DNA of 64,000 nt from Paludibacterium sp. B53371 (GTDB lineage Bacteria; Pseudomonadota; Gammaproteobacteria; Burkholderiales; Chromobacteriaceae). Each line of letters opens with the position of its first letter. Position 1 is the stretch's first letter. Positions 51,543 through 61,852 of this stretch are shown piece after piece. The DNA lies in NCBI RefSeq assembly GCF_018802765.1, contig NZ_CP069163.1:3358311-3422310 (forward strand), written 5' to 3'. The notes under the pieces are model-generated. The model saw only the letters and a list, made by a program, of their open reading frames with translations. It was not told where the DNA came from and did no database searches. Made by a program: the position numbers and the translations under genes.

Positions 51543-52364
51543 ATGCATCCGATCCAGGCTCTGATCGAAGAATCTTTCGAACGTCGCGCCGATATCACCC
51601 CGACCACGGTCAGCCCGGAACTCAAGGCAGCCATCGACCAGGTCATCAGCGAGCTGGACAGCGGACGACTGCGCGTGGCGGAGAAAATCGACGGCCAGTG
51701 GGTCACGCACCAGTGGGTCAAGAAGGCCGTGCTGCTGTCGTTCCGCATCCGCGAGAACCAGGTCACCGATGATGGTGTGACCCGCTACTACGACAAGGTG
51801 GCGACCAAGTTCGGCGACTGGAACGAAAAGCAGTTCCGCGAAGGCGGTTTCCGCGTGGTACCGAATGCGATGGTACGCAAGGGCTCCTTCATCGCCAGGA
51901 ACGCCGTGCTGATGCCGTCGTACGTGAATATCGGCGCCTATGTGGATGAAGGCACCATGGTCGATACCTGGTCCACCGTCGGTTCCTGCGCCCAGATCGG
52001 CAAGAATGTCCACCTGTCCGGCGGTGTCGGCATCGGCGGGGTGCTGGAGCCCCTTCAGGCCAATCCGACCATCATCGAGGACAACTGCTTCATCGGTGCG
52101 CGTTCAGAAATCGTCGAAGGGGTGATCGTCGAAGAGGGCTCGGTCATTTCCATGGGGGTCTACATCGGCCAGTCCACCCGCATCTATGATCGCGAAACCG
52201 GTGAAATCCACTACGGCCGCGTGCCGGCCGGCTCGGTGGTCGTCTCCGGCAATCTGCCCTCGAAGGATGGTACCTACAGCCTTTACTGCGCGGTCATCGT
52301 CAAGAAAGTGGACGCCAAGACCCGTGCCAAGACCAGCATCAACGACCTGCTGCGCGGCATTTGA
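51543..52364 (+). CDS. dapD: Tetrahydrodipicolinate N-succinyltransferase
   Basis: 273 residues, the typical DapD length. Left-handed parallel beta-helix hexapeptides are plain ([65 protein letters not shown]). It succinylates tetrahydrodipicolinate before DapC acts. The ATG at 51543 has CAAGGA upstream; it lies 37 bp after the dapC stop. Confidence 0.96.
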   Translation: MHPIQALIEESFERRADITPTTVSPELKAAIDQVISELDSGRLRVAEKIDGQWVTHQWVKKAVLLSFRIRENQVTDDGVTRYYDKVATKFGDWNEKQFREGGFRVVPNAMVRKGSFIARNAVLMPSYVNIGAYVDEGTMVDTWSTVGSCAQIGKNVHLSGGVGIGGVLEPLQANPTIIEDNCFIGARSEIVEGVIVEEGSVISMGVYIGQSTRIYDRETGEIHYGRVPAGSVVVSGNLPSKDGTYSLYCAVIVKKVDAKTRAKTSINDLLRGI

Positions 52365-52375
52365 GTCCGTCCCGG

Positions 52376-52399
52376 GCGCACCGGCACCAGCCGGTGCGC
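52376..52399 (+). terminator. Hairpin after dapD
   Basis: GCGCACCGGC and GCCGGTGCGC form a perfect 10-bp stem with a 4-base loop, 11 bp past the dapD stop. There is no strong T run, so terminator strength is uncertain; it may also stabilise the mRNA end. Confidence 0.55.
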
Positions 52400-52522
52400 T
52401 TCACACACCTTTGTCATTGAATTTGCCGAAGATTTGGCTTATTTGGTGCAACTCTATAAACTTGCAATTGATGCACAGCAATAATTCACCTTTGTTCACT
52501 TTCAAATAACATCGGGTTATCC

Positions 52523-53341
52523 GTGTCTTCTGATTTTTTTATTGAGCTCAGAAACGTCAGTTTTGCCTATGGCAGACGACCGATTCTGAAGAATATCAAT
52601 TTGCGCATCCCGCGCGGACAGCTCGTCGCCATCATGGGCGGCAGCGGCAGCGGCAAGACCACGCTGCTGCGACTGATCTCCGGTCAGTATCGTCCGCAGC
52701 ATGGCGAAGTGCTGGTTGATGGCAAGGACGTGGCGAAGATGGGGCACGCAGAACTGTTTGCCCATCGTCGCCGCATGGGCATGCTGTTTCAATTCGGCGC
52801 CCTGTTCACCGACTTGTCGGTCTTCGACAACGTCGCCTTCCCGCTGCGCGAGCATACCGACCTGCCGGAAAGCATGATCCGTGATCTGGTGGTCATGAAG
52901 CTCAACGCTGTCGGTCTGCGCGGCACCCAGAATCTCATGCCGTCCGAACTGTCCGGCGGCATGGCGCGCCGGGTCGCGCTGGCCCGCGCCATTGCGCTCG
53001 ACCCGGCCCTGATGCTCTATGACGAGCCCTTCACCGGTCTGGATCCGATTTCGCTCGGCGTCATTGCGCTGCTGATCAAGAAGCTCAATGACGCGCTGGG
53101 CACCAGTGCCATCATGGTGACGCACGACGTACACAAATCCCTCGATATCGTCGACCACGTGTATTTCGTCGCCAATGGAGAAATCATTGCCGAAGGCACG
53201 CCGGATCAGGTGCGGGCAGCCGAATCCCCCTGGGTCCACCAGTTCGTGCACGGCGAGGCCGACGGCCCGGTACATTTTGCCTATCCGGCCGGCAGCGAGC
53301 TGATGGCCGACCTCGATCTGCAGGGAGGCACGCATGCCTGA
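52523..53341 (+). CDS. mlaF: MlaF, ATPase of the phospholipid-trafficking ABC system
   Basis: 272 residues starting with GTG 52523. Walker A GGSGSGKTT, Q-loop LFQFGALF, signature LSGGMARRVALARAI, Walker B LMLYDEPFTGLDP and the H-loop VTHDV are present. It drives the MlaFEDB complex, which moves phospholipids between inner and outer membrane. First gene of mlaF-E-D-C-B-A. The ribosome-binding site is weak. The upstream 120 bp is AT-rich, with a TATAAA at 52455-52460 that could be a -10 element. Confidence 0.95.
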   Translation: MSSDFFIELRNVSFAYGRRPILKNINLRIPRGQLVAIMGGSGSGKTTLLRLISGQYRPQHGEVLVDGKDVAKMGHAELFAHRRRMGMLFQFGALFTDLSVFDNVAFPLREHTDLPESMIRDLVVMKLNAVGLRGTQNLMPSELSGGMARRVALARAIALDPALMLYDEPFTGLDPISLGVIALLIKKLNDALGTSAIMVTHDVHKSLDIVDHVYFVANGEIIAEGTPDQVRAAESPWVHQFVHGEADGPVHFAYPAGSELMADLDLQGGTHA

Positions 53342-54119
53342 GTTTCTGACCTCTCCCTTGCGCAAGCTGGGTCACAGCACCATCAACGGCATCTGGCGTC
53401 TGGGTTATGCCAGCCGCTTCCTGGTCGCCATCCTGATGTACTCGGGCCAGAGCCTGCTGCGCTTCTCCCTGGTGATTCGCGAGGTGTATTTCGCCGGCGT
53501 GCTGTCACTGATCATCATCATCGTGTCCGGGCTGTTCGTCGGCATGGTGCTGGGGCTGCAAGGCTACAACACGCTGTCGCGCTTCGGCTCGGCCGATGCC
53601 CTCGGCGCGCTGGTCGCCCTGTCCCTGCTGCGCGAGCTTGGCCCGGTGCTGGCCGCCCTGCTGTTCGCCAGCCGCTCCGGTTCGGCCATGACGGCGGAAA
53701 TCGGCCTGATGAAAACCACCGAGCAACTCGATGCCATGAGTGTCATGGCCGTCAATCCGGTGGCACGGGTAGTGGCACCCCGCTTCTGGGCCGGGGTGAT
53801 TTCCATGCCGGTCCTGGCGGCCTTGTTCAATGTCATGGGGATTTTCGGCGGCTATCTGGTCGGGGTGGTAATGATCGGCCTGGACCAGGGAACCTACTGG
53901 TCCCAGATGAATAACTCCGTCGATCTCCACTATGACGTCATCAACGGGCTGATCAAGAGCCTGGTCTTCGGTATCGCCGTCACACTGATCGCTGTTTTCG
54001 AGGGTTACGATGCCACGCCGACCGCGGCGGGTGTCTCCGCCGCCACCACCCGCACGGTGGTGACCTCGGCACTGGTGATCCTGGCACTCGATTTTGTGCT
54101 GACAGCCTTCATGTTTTAG
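53334..54119 (+). CDS. mlaE: MlaE, permease of the phospholipid-trafficking ABC system
   Basis: 261 residues with five membrane segments and the MlaE motifs REVYFAGVLSLIIIIVSG, LRELGPVLAALLFASRSGSAMTAEIG, and the C-terminal EGYDATPTAAGVSAATTRTVV. It overlaps mlaF by 8 bp, implying coupled translation. It forms the inner-membrane core of the MlaFEDB complex. Confidence 0.96.
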   Translation: MPEFLTSPLRKLGHSTINGIWRLGYASRFLVAILMYSGQSLLRFSLVIREVYFAGVLSLIIIIVSGLFVGMVLGLQGYNTLSRFGSADALGALVALSLLRELGPVLAALLFASRSGSAMTAEIGLMKTTEQLDAMSVMAVNPVARVVAPRFWAGVISMPVLAALFNVMGIFGGYLVGVVMIGLDQGTYWSQMNNSVDLHYDVINGLIKSLVFGIAVTLIAVFEGYDATPTAAGVSAATTRTVVTSALVILALDFVLTAFMF

Positions 54120-54131
54120 GAAGAAAAACCA

Positions 54132-54626
54132 ATGAAACGCTCTACTATTGATCTGTGGGTCGGCTTGTTTGTCGCCATCGGCATTGCCTGCATCACCTTC
54201 CTGTCGCTCAAGGTGGCCAACCTGACCCCGCAAAGCGCCGACAGCACCTATGTACTGACGGCCGATTTCGACAATATCGGCGGACTGAAAATCAAGGCGC
54301 CGGTGAAGTCCTCCGGGGTAGTGGTTGGTCGTGTGACCAATATTGACCTGGACACGCAGCGCTATGTGGCCCATGTCACCCTGGCGGTCGACAAGCGTTA
54401 CCAGTTCAGCCGCGATACCAGTGCCGAAATCCTGACCTCGGGCCTGCTGGGCGAACAGTACATCGGCCTGACCGAAGGCGGCGATCCGGACAACCTCAAG
54501 CCGGGCGAGCGCATCACCATTACCTCGTCGGCCCTGGTGCTGGAACAGCTGATCAGCAAGTTCATGCTCAATTTTGCCGAAAAGGGCGATGCGCACAGTG
54601 GCAAGAACGCCAGCGCGGCCCAGTAA
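54132..54626 (+). CDS. mlaD: MlaD, MCE-domain protein
   Basis: 164 residues. An N-terminal membrane anchor (DLWVGLFVAIGIACITFLSL) is followed by one MCE domain (YVLTADFDNIGGLKIKAPVKSSGVVVGRV) and the pore-loop region GLLGEQYIGLTEGG. MlaD forms a hexameric ring on MlaFE through which phospholipids pass. It starts 12 bp after mlaE. Confidence 0.95.
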   Translation: MKRSTIDLWVGLFVAIGIACITFLSLKVANLTPQSADSTYVLTADFDNIGGLKIKAPVKSSGVVVGRVTNIDLDTQRYVAHVTLAVDKRYQFSRDTSAEILTSGLLGEQYIGLTEGGDPDNLKPGERITITSSALVLEQLISKFMLNFAEKGDAHSGKNASAAQ

Positions 54627-54659
54627 CAACCACTTTAACTGCCGGAATGAAATAGCACC

Positions 54660-55286
54660 ATGAAAAAACTGCTCTTTACCCTGCTGTCCCTGTTCACGCT
54701 GGCTTTGCCGGCCCTGGCCCACGCGGACGTGTCGCCGGTCGACTTCGTGCGCGACAACTCCAAGCAAGTGCTGGATGTCCTGAAGAAGGAAGATGGCCGC
54801 AACACGCGCAAGGTTCGTGACCAGATCGAAAGCATGGTCATCCCCAAGTTCGACTTCAAGCGCATGACCGCCTACGCCGTCGGCAAGAACTGGCGTATCG
54901 CCACACCGGCCCAGCAGGATGAACTGACCACCCAGTTCCAGACCCTGCTGATCCGCGTTTATGCCTCGACCATGACGCGTTACAAGAACGCCCAGATCGA
55001 CGTCAAGCCGAATGCCGTGATGAACAACAATGGTGCCGAAGCCGTCGTGCGCACCGAAGTCACCCTGCCCAACAGCAGCGGCAACCAGAAGCCGGTATCG
55101 GTCGATTACACCCTGTACAAGACCAGCCAGGGCTGGCGTGTCTACAACGTCACCGTCGAAGGGGCCAGCCTGGTTACCGCCTATCGCAGCCAGTTTGATA
55201 CCGAGGTACAGAAGTCTGGCGTCGACGGCCTGATCAAGTCGCTCAAAGACAAGAACGCCAAGCTGGCGCAAAACGCAGGTGCCTGA
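54660..55286 (+). CDS. mlaC: MlaC, periplasmic phospholipid carrier
   Basis: 208 residues with a signal peptide (LLFTLLSLFTLALPALAHA) and the Ttg2D/MlaC domain (FDFKRMTAYAVGKNWR, RTEVTLPNSSGNQKPVSVDY, GWRVYNVTVEGASLV). It carries phospholipids across the periplasm between MlaFEDB and MlaA. Starts 33 bp after mlaD. Confidence 0.95.
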   Translation: MKKLLFTLLSLFTLALPALAHADVSPVDFVRDNSKQVLDVLKKEDGRNTRKVRDQIESMVIPKFDFKRMTAYAVGKNWRIATPAQQDELTTQFQTLLIRVYASTMTRYKNAQIDVKPNAVMNNNGAEAVVRTEVTLPNSSGNQKPVSVDYTLYKTSQGWRVYNVTVEGASLVTAYRSQFDTEVQKSGVDGLIKSLKDKNAKLAQNAGA

Positions 55287-55289
55287 TCG

Positions 55290-55568
55290 ATGCAGATCCA
55301 GCTTGAAGGCAAGCTCGACATGGACCGCTGTGGCGAGCTGGCAAAAAAACTGGCCGGCCAGCTCAAGGTGGGCGACCACCTGACGCTGGACTTGGCCAAC
55401 GTACAGACGGCCGACTCGGCTGCGCTGGCACTGATTCTGGAGCTGCAGCGCGCCTGCCGCACGCAAAGCGCCAGCCTGCACCTGCAAGGTCTGCCTGCCG
55501 GCCTGCAGGCGCTGGCAGCACTCTATGGCATCGAAAGCCTGATTCAACCGTCAACGGAAAACTCCTGA
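55290..55568 (+). CDS. mlaB: MlaB, STAS-domain subunit
   Basis: 92 residues, one STAS domain: LEGKLDMDRCGELAKKLAG, LDLANVQTADSAALALILELQRAC. MlaB binds MlaF and is needed for ATPase activity. The conserved serine/threonine region (TADSAAL) is intact. Its start is 3 bp after mlaC, and its stop overlaps the mlaA start by one base. Confidence 0.9.
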   Translation: MQIQLEGKLDMDRCGELAKKLAGQLKVGDHLTLDLANVQTADSAALALILELQRACRTQSASLHLQGLPAGLQALAALYGIESLIQPSTENS

Positions 55569-56386
55569 TGAAAGCCGTACAGATCGCCACCCTGTGCGCC
55601 ACCTTGCTGGCAGCCGGCTGTGCCAGCCACCCGGCCAATCCACAGGACCCCTACGAGCCACTGAACCGCTCGATCTACAGCTTCAATGACAAGCTGGATC
55701 GTGCAGTAGCCAAACCGGTTGCCCAAGCCTATCGCAAGGTGACACCGCAACCGGTACGTACCGGTGTCGGCAACTTCTTCGACAACGTGATGGACGCCTA
55801 CAGCTTCGTCAACGATGTGCTCAGCGCCCAGCCGGTCAAGGCCATGAATGATCTGATGCGGGTGGCGGTCAATACCACCCTCGGGGTCTTCGGCCTGGTC
55901 GACTTTGCCACCCCGATGGGCCTGCAAAGCAACAAGACCACCCTGGGCGACACGCTGGCCCGCTGGGGCTGGAAAGACAGCAACTACCTGGTACTGCCAT
56001 TGCTGGGCCCGTCCACCGTGCGGGACGGCATCGGCACCATGACCACGGTCTATGTCTCGCCGGATCGCCGCATCCTGTACAAGGAACCAGCCACCGCCAA
56101 CGTCGCCTGGGGCCTGCAACTGGTCGACAAGCGCCAGCGCCTGCTGGAGGCCGGCGAAGCGATCGACGAGGCCGCGCTGGATCCCTACAGCTACACCCGG
56201 GATGCCTACCTGCAATACCGTGCCGCGCAGATCAACGGCAATCGGGTGGACGCTTCCGCCCCGGCTGCCGGCAAGCCAAACGACGATATCGATATCGACC
56301 AGCTGGTGGCCCCGGACAGCGCGCCCAGCGCGACACCAAGCAGTGCCCCACTGGCCCGCAAGCCGGACGCCTCCGCCGCGCACTGA
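55568..56386 (+). CDS. mlaA: MlaA (VacJ), outer-membrane phospholipid-removal lipoprotein
   Basis: 272 residues. Lipoprotein signal with lipobox LAAGC (C18), then the VacJ core DPYEPLNRSIYSFNDKLDR, GVGNFFDNVMDAYSFVNDVL, MGLQSNKTTLGDTLARWGW and LVLPLLGPSTVRDGIG. It extracts phospholipids from the outer leaflet of the outer membrane and passes them to MlaC. The Ala/Pro/Ser-rich tail is not conserved. Here mlaA belongs to the same operon as mlaFEDCB, as in other betaproteobacteria; in E. coli it is elsewhere. Confidence 0.95.
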   Translation: MKAVQIATLCATLLAAGCASHPANPQDPYEPLNRSIYSFNDKLDRAVAKPVAQAYRKVTPQPVRTGVGNFFDNVMDAYSFVNDVLSAQPVKAMNDLMRVAVNTTLGVFGLVDFATPMGLQSNKTTLGDTLARWGWKDSNYLVLPLLGPSTVRDGIGTMTTVYVSPDRRILYKEPATANVAWGLQLVDKRQRLLEAGEAIDEAALDPYSYTRDAYLQYRAAQINGNRVDASAPAAGKPNDDIDIDQLVAPDSAPSATPSSAPLARKPDASAAH

Positions 56387-56400
56387 ACGCACGCCCCCCG

Positions 56401-56443
56401 AATGGGTTGTCGGTATATCATGACCGACAACCCATTCTTTTTT
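56401..56443 (+). terminator. Intrinsic terminator of the mla operon
   Basis: A 14-bp stem, AATGGGTTGTCGGT / ACCGACAACCCATT, with an 8-base loop is followed by CTTTTTT. It lies 14 bp past the mlaA stop and separates the mla genes from the ABC exporter. Confidence 0.95.
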
Positions 56444-56524
56444 ATGCAATTTCCTGTCCACAACTACTGACAGTTATCCATCTTGCGCATATAATTCGCC
56501 TCTCTTTGCCGATGATGGACCCCC

Positions 56525-57424
56525 ATGCCTAGTGCAATCACCATTCAGTCGGTCAGCAAGCACTTCGGCGCGCTGACCGCGCTCGATCAAGTCAGCTTTA
56601 CCGTTGAACCCGGCGAGTTCTTCGCCCTGCTCGGCCCGAACGGCGCCGGCAAGACCACCCTGATCAGCGCCCTGGCCGGCCTGACCCGTCCGGACAGCGG
56701 CAGCATCCATGTCATGGGGCACGACGTGCAGCGCGACTTCCGCCAGGCACGCCAGAGTCTGGGCGTCGTCCCGCAGGAACTGGTGTTCGATCCCTTCCTG
56801 TCTGTGCGCGAAACCCTGCAGTTCCAGTCCGGCTATTTTGGCCTGACACGCAACGATGCCTGGATCGATGAGCTGTTGTTCAAGCTGGGGCTGGCCGACA
56901 AGGCAAACGCCAATATGCGGGCCTTGTCGGGCGGCATGAAGCGTCGCGTCATGGTGGCGCAGGCGCTGGTGCACCGTCCGCCGGTCATCGTGCTGGACGA
57001 GCCGACAGCCGGCGTCGACGTCGAGTTGCGGCAAAGCCTGTGGGTATTCGTCCGCGAACTCAACCAGGCCGGACACACCATCGTGCTCACCACCCATTAT
57101 CTGGAAGAAGCCCAGGAGCTGTGCAGCCGCATCGCCATGCTCAAGAAGGGCAAACTGATCGCGCTGGAAGACAAGAGCCGGCTGCTGGCGCACAGTGCGC
57201 GCCGCGAAGTGGCGCTCAAGCTGTCCGCCCCGCTGCCGGCAGCCCTTCAGCCGCTGCAGCGCCCCAGTGATGACGATCGCATCGTTCTGCAGCTGAGCGA
57301 TATCGCCAAACTCGAATCCGTGATGGCCTGCCTGCGCGAAGCCGGCGTGGAAATCCGCGAACTGTCGGTCATCGAAACCGATCTGGAAGATGTGTTTGTC
57401 AAAATGATGCAAGGAGGCAACTGA
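56525..57424 (+). CDS. yadG: ABC-2 type exporter, ATPase subunit (YadG-like)
   Basis: 299 residues. Walker A GPNGAGKTT, signature LSGGMKRRVMVAQAL, Walker B IVLDEPTAGVD, H-loop TTHYLEEAQEL. The C-terminal extension (DLEDVFVKMMQGG) is typical of the DrrA/YadG group of export ATPases. Substrate unknown. Its stop overlaps the start of the permease gene by one base, so the two form one transporter. Confidence 0.9.
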   Translation: MPSAITIQSVSKHFGALTALDQVSFTVEPGEFFALLGPNGAGKTTLISALAGLTRPDSGSIHVMGHDVQRDFRQARQSLGVVPQELVFDPFLSVRETLQFQSGYFGLTRNDAWIDELLFKLGLADKANANMRALSGGMKRRVMVAQALVHRPPVIVLDEPTAGVDVELRQSLWVFVRELNQAGHTIVLTTHYLEEAQELCSRIAMLKKGKLIALEDKSRLLAHSARREVALKLSAPLPAALQPLQRPSDDDRIVLQLSDIAKLESVMACLREAGVEIRELSVIETDLEDVFVKMMQGGN

Positions 57425-58179
57425 TGCAGGGCTTCCTGACACTGTTGAAGAAAGAACTGGTGCGCTTCTGGAAGGTATCGTTCCAGACCGTGGCCGCGCC
57501 GGTCATGACGGCCCTGCTGTATCAGCTGATTTTCTCTCATGCCATGGCACGGCATATCGAAGCCTACCCGGGAGTCAGCTATACGACCTTCCTGATCCCG
57601 GGCCTGGCCATGATGTCGATGGCGCAAAATGCCTTCGCCAACGGCTCGTCCAGCCTGATCCAGTCAAAGATCACCGGCAATATTGTCTTCCTCCTGCTGC
57701 CGCCGCTGTCGGCACTGGACTTCTTTGCCGCCTACCTGCTGGCTGCCGTGGTACGCGGTCTGGTGGTCGGTCTGGGTGTCCTGGTCGTGACGGCCTGGTT
57801 CGGACTGCCCTGGCCGGCGCATCCGCTCTGGGTGCTGGTCTTTGCCGTACTCGGCTGTGGGGCGCTCGGCGCGCTTGGCGTCGTTGCGGGCATCTGGGCG
57901 GAAAAATTCGACCAGCTGGCTGCCTTTCAGAACTTTTTGATCATGCCGCTGACTTTCCTGTCAGGGGTGTTTTACTCGATACACACCTTGCCCCCCTTCT
58001 GGAAGGCCGTGTCGCACTTCAACCCGGTCTTCTACATGATCGACGGCTTCCGCTACGGCTTCTTCGCCCAGTCGGATACCAGCCCATGGCTGGCATTCAG
58101 CGTCGTCGGGGCAAGCTTCGTCTTCATATCGGCAATGGCCTTGTGGCTGATCCATTCCGGCTACAAGCTGCGCCGCTAG
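57424..58179 (+). CDS. yadH: ABC-2 type exporter, permease subunit (YadH-like)
   Basis: 251 residues with about six membrane segments and the ABC-2 permease pattern (YTTFLIPGLAMMSMAQNAFANGSSSL, LTFLSGVFYSIHTLPPFWKAVSHFNPVFYMIDGFR). It pairs with the ATPase encoded just upstream. Placed between mla and ibaG-murA, which hints at an envelope-related substrate, but nothing in the sequence shows which. Confidence 0.9.
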   Translation: MQGFLTLLKKELVRFWKVSFQTVAAPVMTALLYQLIFSHAMARHIEAYPGVSYTTFLIPGLAMMSMAQNAFANGSSSLIQSKITGNIVFLLLPPLSALDFFAAYLLAAVVRGLVVGLGVLVVTAWFGLPWPAHPLWVLVFAVLGCGALGALGVVAGIWAEKFDQLAAFQNFLIMPLTFLSGVFYSIHTLPPFWKAVSHFNPVFYMIDGFRYGFFAQSDTSPWLAFSVVGASFVFISAMALWLIHSGYKLRR

Positions 58180-58200
58180 CATTCTTTTTCAGGAACACTC

Positions 58201-59714
<1,514 letters not shown>

Positions 59715-59733
59715 TCCCGACTTCCGGGAAGAC

Positions 59734-59763
59734 CACGCCCCGCCGATCTTTCCGCGGGGCGTG
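59734..59763. terminator. Hairpin between murA and the first RTX gene
   Basis: CACGCCCCGC and GCGGGGCGTG form a 10-bp stem with a 10-base loop between convergent genes. T runs on either side are short (ATCTTGAT), so it is a moderate bidirectional terminator at best. Confidence 0.6.
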
Positions 59764-59786
59764 ATCTTGATAGCCGACGACCTGGT

Positions 59787-60578
59787 TCAGTCCGCCTGCA
59801 GGCGGCGCAATACCTCATCGGTCGAGAGCGTCCCGGCCAGCGTCAGATCCGAGGCAACAAAGCGTATTTCGTGGTGACACTCGGGTCCGTTCAGCGACAG
59901 TCGGCTACCCGCCGGAGAGGACTGCAAGCCGATCGAGGCCACGCAGGCAGGCCATCGCAGGGAATCCACCCCCAGCTCGAAATCCACGATGGTGTCCTGC
60001 CCGTCCATCTCTTCCGCCAGCCAGATAAACCGGTCATGTCCATCTCCACCACTGATCCAGTCATGGCCCGGTCCACCGCGCAGCCGGTCATCACCCTCCC
60101 CGCCAAACAGCTGGTCATTGCCGGGCCCGCCTGACAAAGTATCCGCCCCCTCTTGTCCGTACAGTTCGTCATCTCCCGCGCCGCCATCCAGTTCATCATC
60201 CCCACTCGCGCCCTCGATATAGTCATCGCCCGGTCCACCATACAAATGGTCATTGCCGGCCTCGCCCCCCAGATCATCCATGCCATAGCCGCCCAGCAAG
60301 CGATCATTGCCCGGGCCACCATGCATCACATCATCACCGCTCTGCCCCCACAGCAGATCATCCCCCTCCCCACCCTCCAGATAATCATTGCCGGCGCCAC
60401 CGATCAGGACATCATTGCCCGCTGCGCCATACAGATAATCATCCAGTCCCCGTCCAACCAATATATCGTTGTCGTGTCCCCCTTCGATACGCCCACCTTG
60501 CGGCGGAGCCATCTTCACCAAACGACCTCCTGACGTCACACGCTCGCTGCCGCTTGCCGCTGTCTGCTGTTGCAACAT
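59787..60578 (-). CDS. RTX nonapeptide-repeat protein A
   Basis: 263 residues. After about 40 residues with no known domain come 17 uninterrupted Gly/Asp-rich nonapeptides (GGxGNDxLx type, from GGHDNDILV to GGDGHDRF), which bind calcium and fold as a beta-roll. The C-terminal ~75 residues contain DGQDTIVDFELGVDSLRW, similar to the end of serralysin-type secreted proteins, and then DLTLAGTLSTDEVLRRLQ. No signal peptide is present. Such proteins leave the cell by type I secretion, which is not encoded here. No catalytic or adhesion domain can be seen. ATG 60578 has AGAGGAA upstream. Paralogue of the divergent gene at 60806. Confidence 0.88.
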   Translation of the reverse strand: MLQQQTAASGSERVTSGGRLVKMAPPQGGRIEGGHDNDILVGRGLDDYLYGAAGNDVLIGGAGNDYLEGGEGDDLLWGQSGDDVMHGGPGNDRLLGGYGMDDLGGEAGNDHLYGGPGDDYIEGASGDDELDGGAGDDELYGQEGADTLSGGPGNDQLFGGEGDDRLRGGPGHDWISGGDGHDRFIWLAEEMDGQDTIVDFELGVDSLRWPACVASIGLQSSPAGSRLSLNGPECHHEIRFVASDLTLAGTLSTDEVLRRLQAD

Positions 60579-60805
60579 GATCTCTATTCCTCTGTAGATT
60601 CGCACCAGACATCACGCTGGATGCACCTCCGCAGCGTACGACGAAGCCAGTGCGATGTTTGTGGGGGGATTCTGACCGTCGCGGTAAAACACACAGCATC
60701 ATCCCCAAAACACAGTCAGAACATGAGCCGTCCCTGTCTGAGGTGCAGTTGCCTGAGCTAAGGTAGGTGCCTCGTGCGACAACACTTTCCAACAGGAGAC
60801 AGACC

Positions 60806-61594
60806 ATGCAGCTGCTTGCAACGCAGTACCAGGCATCACCTTTCGCGTCGGACCACCTCCCATGGATAATCGGCAGCACCGAATCGGACCGGCTGCAGGG
60901 CAGCCCGGGGCCAGACTGGCTGGAAGGCGGCCAACGGGAGGATTTTCTCCACGGACAGGACGGTGATGACCTGATGTTTGGCGGTGAAGACAATGATTAT
61001 CTCTATGGGGAGACGGGTAATGACTGGCTGTGGGGCGAAGAGGGTGACGATACCTTGCGCGGCGGGCCGGGACATGACTGTCTGAGCGGGGGCGACGGGG
61101 TGGATGATCTCGCAGGTGATGACGGTGACGATCTGCTCTCTGGCGGCGAAGGAGACGATTTTCTGGAGGGATTTGCCGGTCATGATTCACTTTGGGGCAA
61201 CCACGGCGATGATGAGCTGCATGGACACCAGGGCAAGGACCACCTGTCGGGTGGAGCAGGCAATGATTTGCTGCGAGGCGGCGAGGAGGACGACCTATTG
61301 CATGGCGGCCCGGGCCACGACTGGATGTACGGCGGTGCCGGGCGCGACCAGTTTGTCTGGCAGGCAGAAGACCTGGACGGGCAGGACACTGTCGCCGACT
61401 TCGAGTTGGGGGTAGATACACTGCACTGGCCTTCCAGCATCGAATCAGCCACCGTGCGACTGGCAGACGGCAATAGCCAACTACTGCTGAGCGCTCGCGG
61501 GGTCTGCCATGAGATCACGTTCATCGCGACCGATCTGACACTGGGAGGCAACTTGTCGGCAGACGAGGTTTTGCGTCGATTACAAGCGATCTGA
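60806..61594 (+). CDS. RTX nonapeptide-repeat protein B
   Basis: 262 residues. After about 34 N-terminal residues there are 18 continuous nonapeptide repeats (GSTESDRLQ to GGAGRDQF), several with weaker glycines, then the same C-terminal module as the divergent partner: DGQDTVADFELGVDTLHW, CHEITFIATDLTLGGNLS and DEVLRRLQ. The N-termini of the two proteins do not align. It is acidic and lacks a signal peptide, so type I secretion is expected. ATG 60806 has AGGAGA upstream. The 227-bp gap to its partner must hold both promoters. Its 3' end lies 29 bp from the rRNA terminator region. Confidence 0.88.
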   Translation: MQLLATQYQASPFASDHLPWIIGSTESDRLQGSPGPDWLEGGQREDFLHGQDGDDLMFGGEDNDYLYGETGNDWLWGEEGDDTLRGGPGHDCLSGGDGVDDLAGDDGDDLLSGGEGDDFLEGFAGHDSLWGNHGDDELHGHQGKDHLSGGAGNDLLRGGEEDDLLHGGPGHDWMYGGAGRDQFVWQAEDLDGQDTVADFELGVDTLHWPSSIESATVRLADGNSQLLLSARGVCHEITFIATDLTLGGNLSADEVLRRLQAI

Positions 61595-61622
61595 CTTGCT
61601 GAACCTGTCGCATGCACAAAGC

Positions 61623-61652
61623 AAAAAGCCCAGACCTGAAGGTCTGGGCTTT
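61623..61652 (-). terminator. Intrinsic terminator of the second rRNA operon
   Basis: Same 12-bp stem as the first operon (AAAGCCCAGACC / GGTCTGGGCTTT), but the loop differs (TGAA on the plus strand against TGGT). It separates the rRNA operon from RTX gene B, which converges on it. Confidence 0.93.
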
Positions 61653-61661
61653 GCATGGGGA

Positions 61662-61776
61662 GTCTGGCAGTGTCCTACTTTCACACGGCGAATGCCGCAC
61701 TATCATCGGCGCTAAGGCGTTTCACGGTCCTGTTCGGGATGGGAAGGCGTGGGACCACCTCGCTATGGCCGCCAGA
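61662..61776 (-). rRNA. rrf: 5S ribosomal RNA, second operon
   Basis: Identical by eye to the copy at 32532-32646, offset 29,130 bp, same strand. Confidence 0.97.
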
Positions 61777-61852
61777 CATAAACTGTCTACAAACTGCAGA
61801 AGCCGTTTGGTTTGAATTCGTATGTATCGGGCACAAAGCCCATCAAATGATA

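Noticed and set aside
53505-55547. A 680-codon open frame on the minus strand
   Set aside because: Antisense to mlaE, mlaD, mlaC and mlaB.
59787-61594. Regularly repeated DNA that might be a CRISPR array or tandem repeat element
   Set aside because: The periodicity is 27 bp with drifting sequence in frame with Gly/Asp nonapeptides; it is RTX coding sequence.
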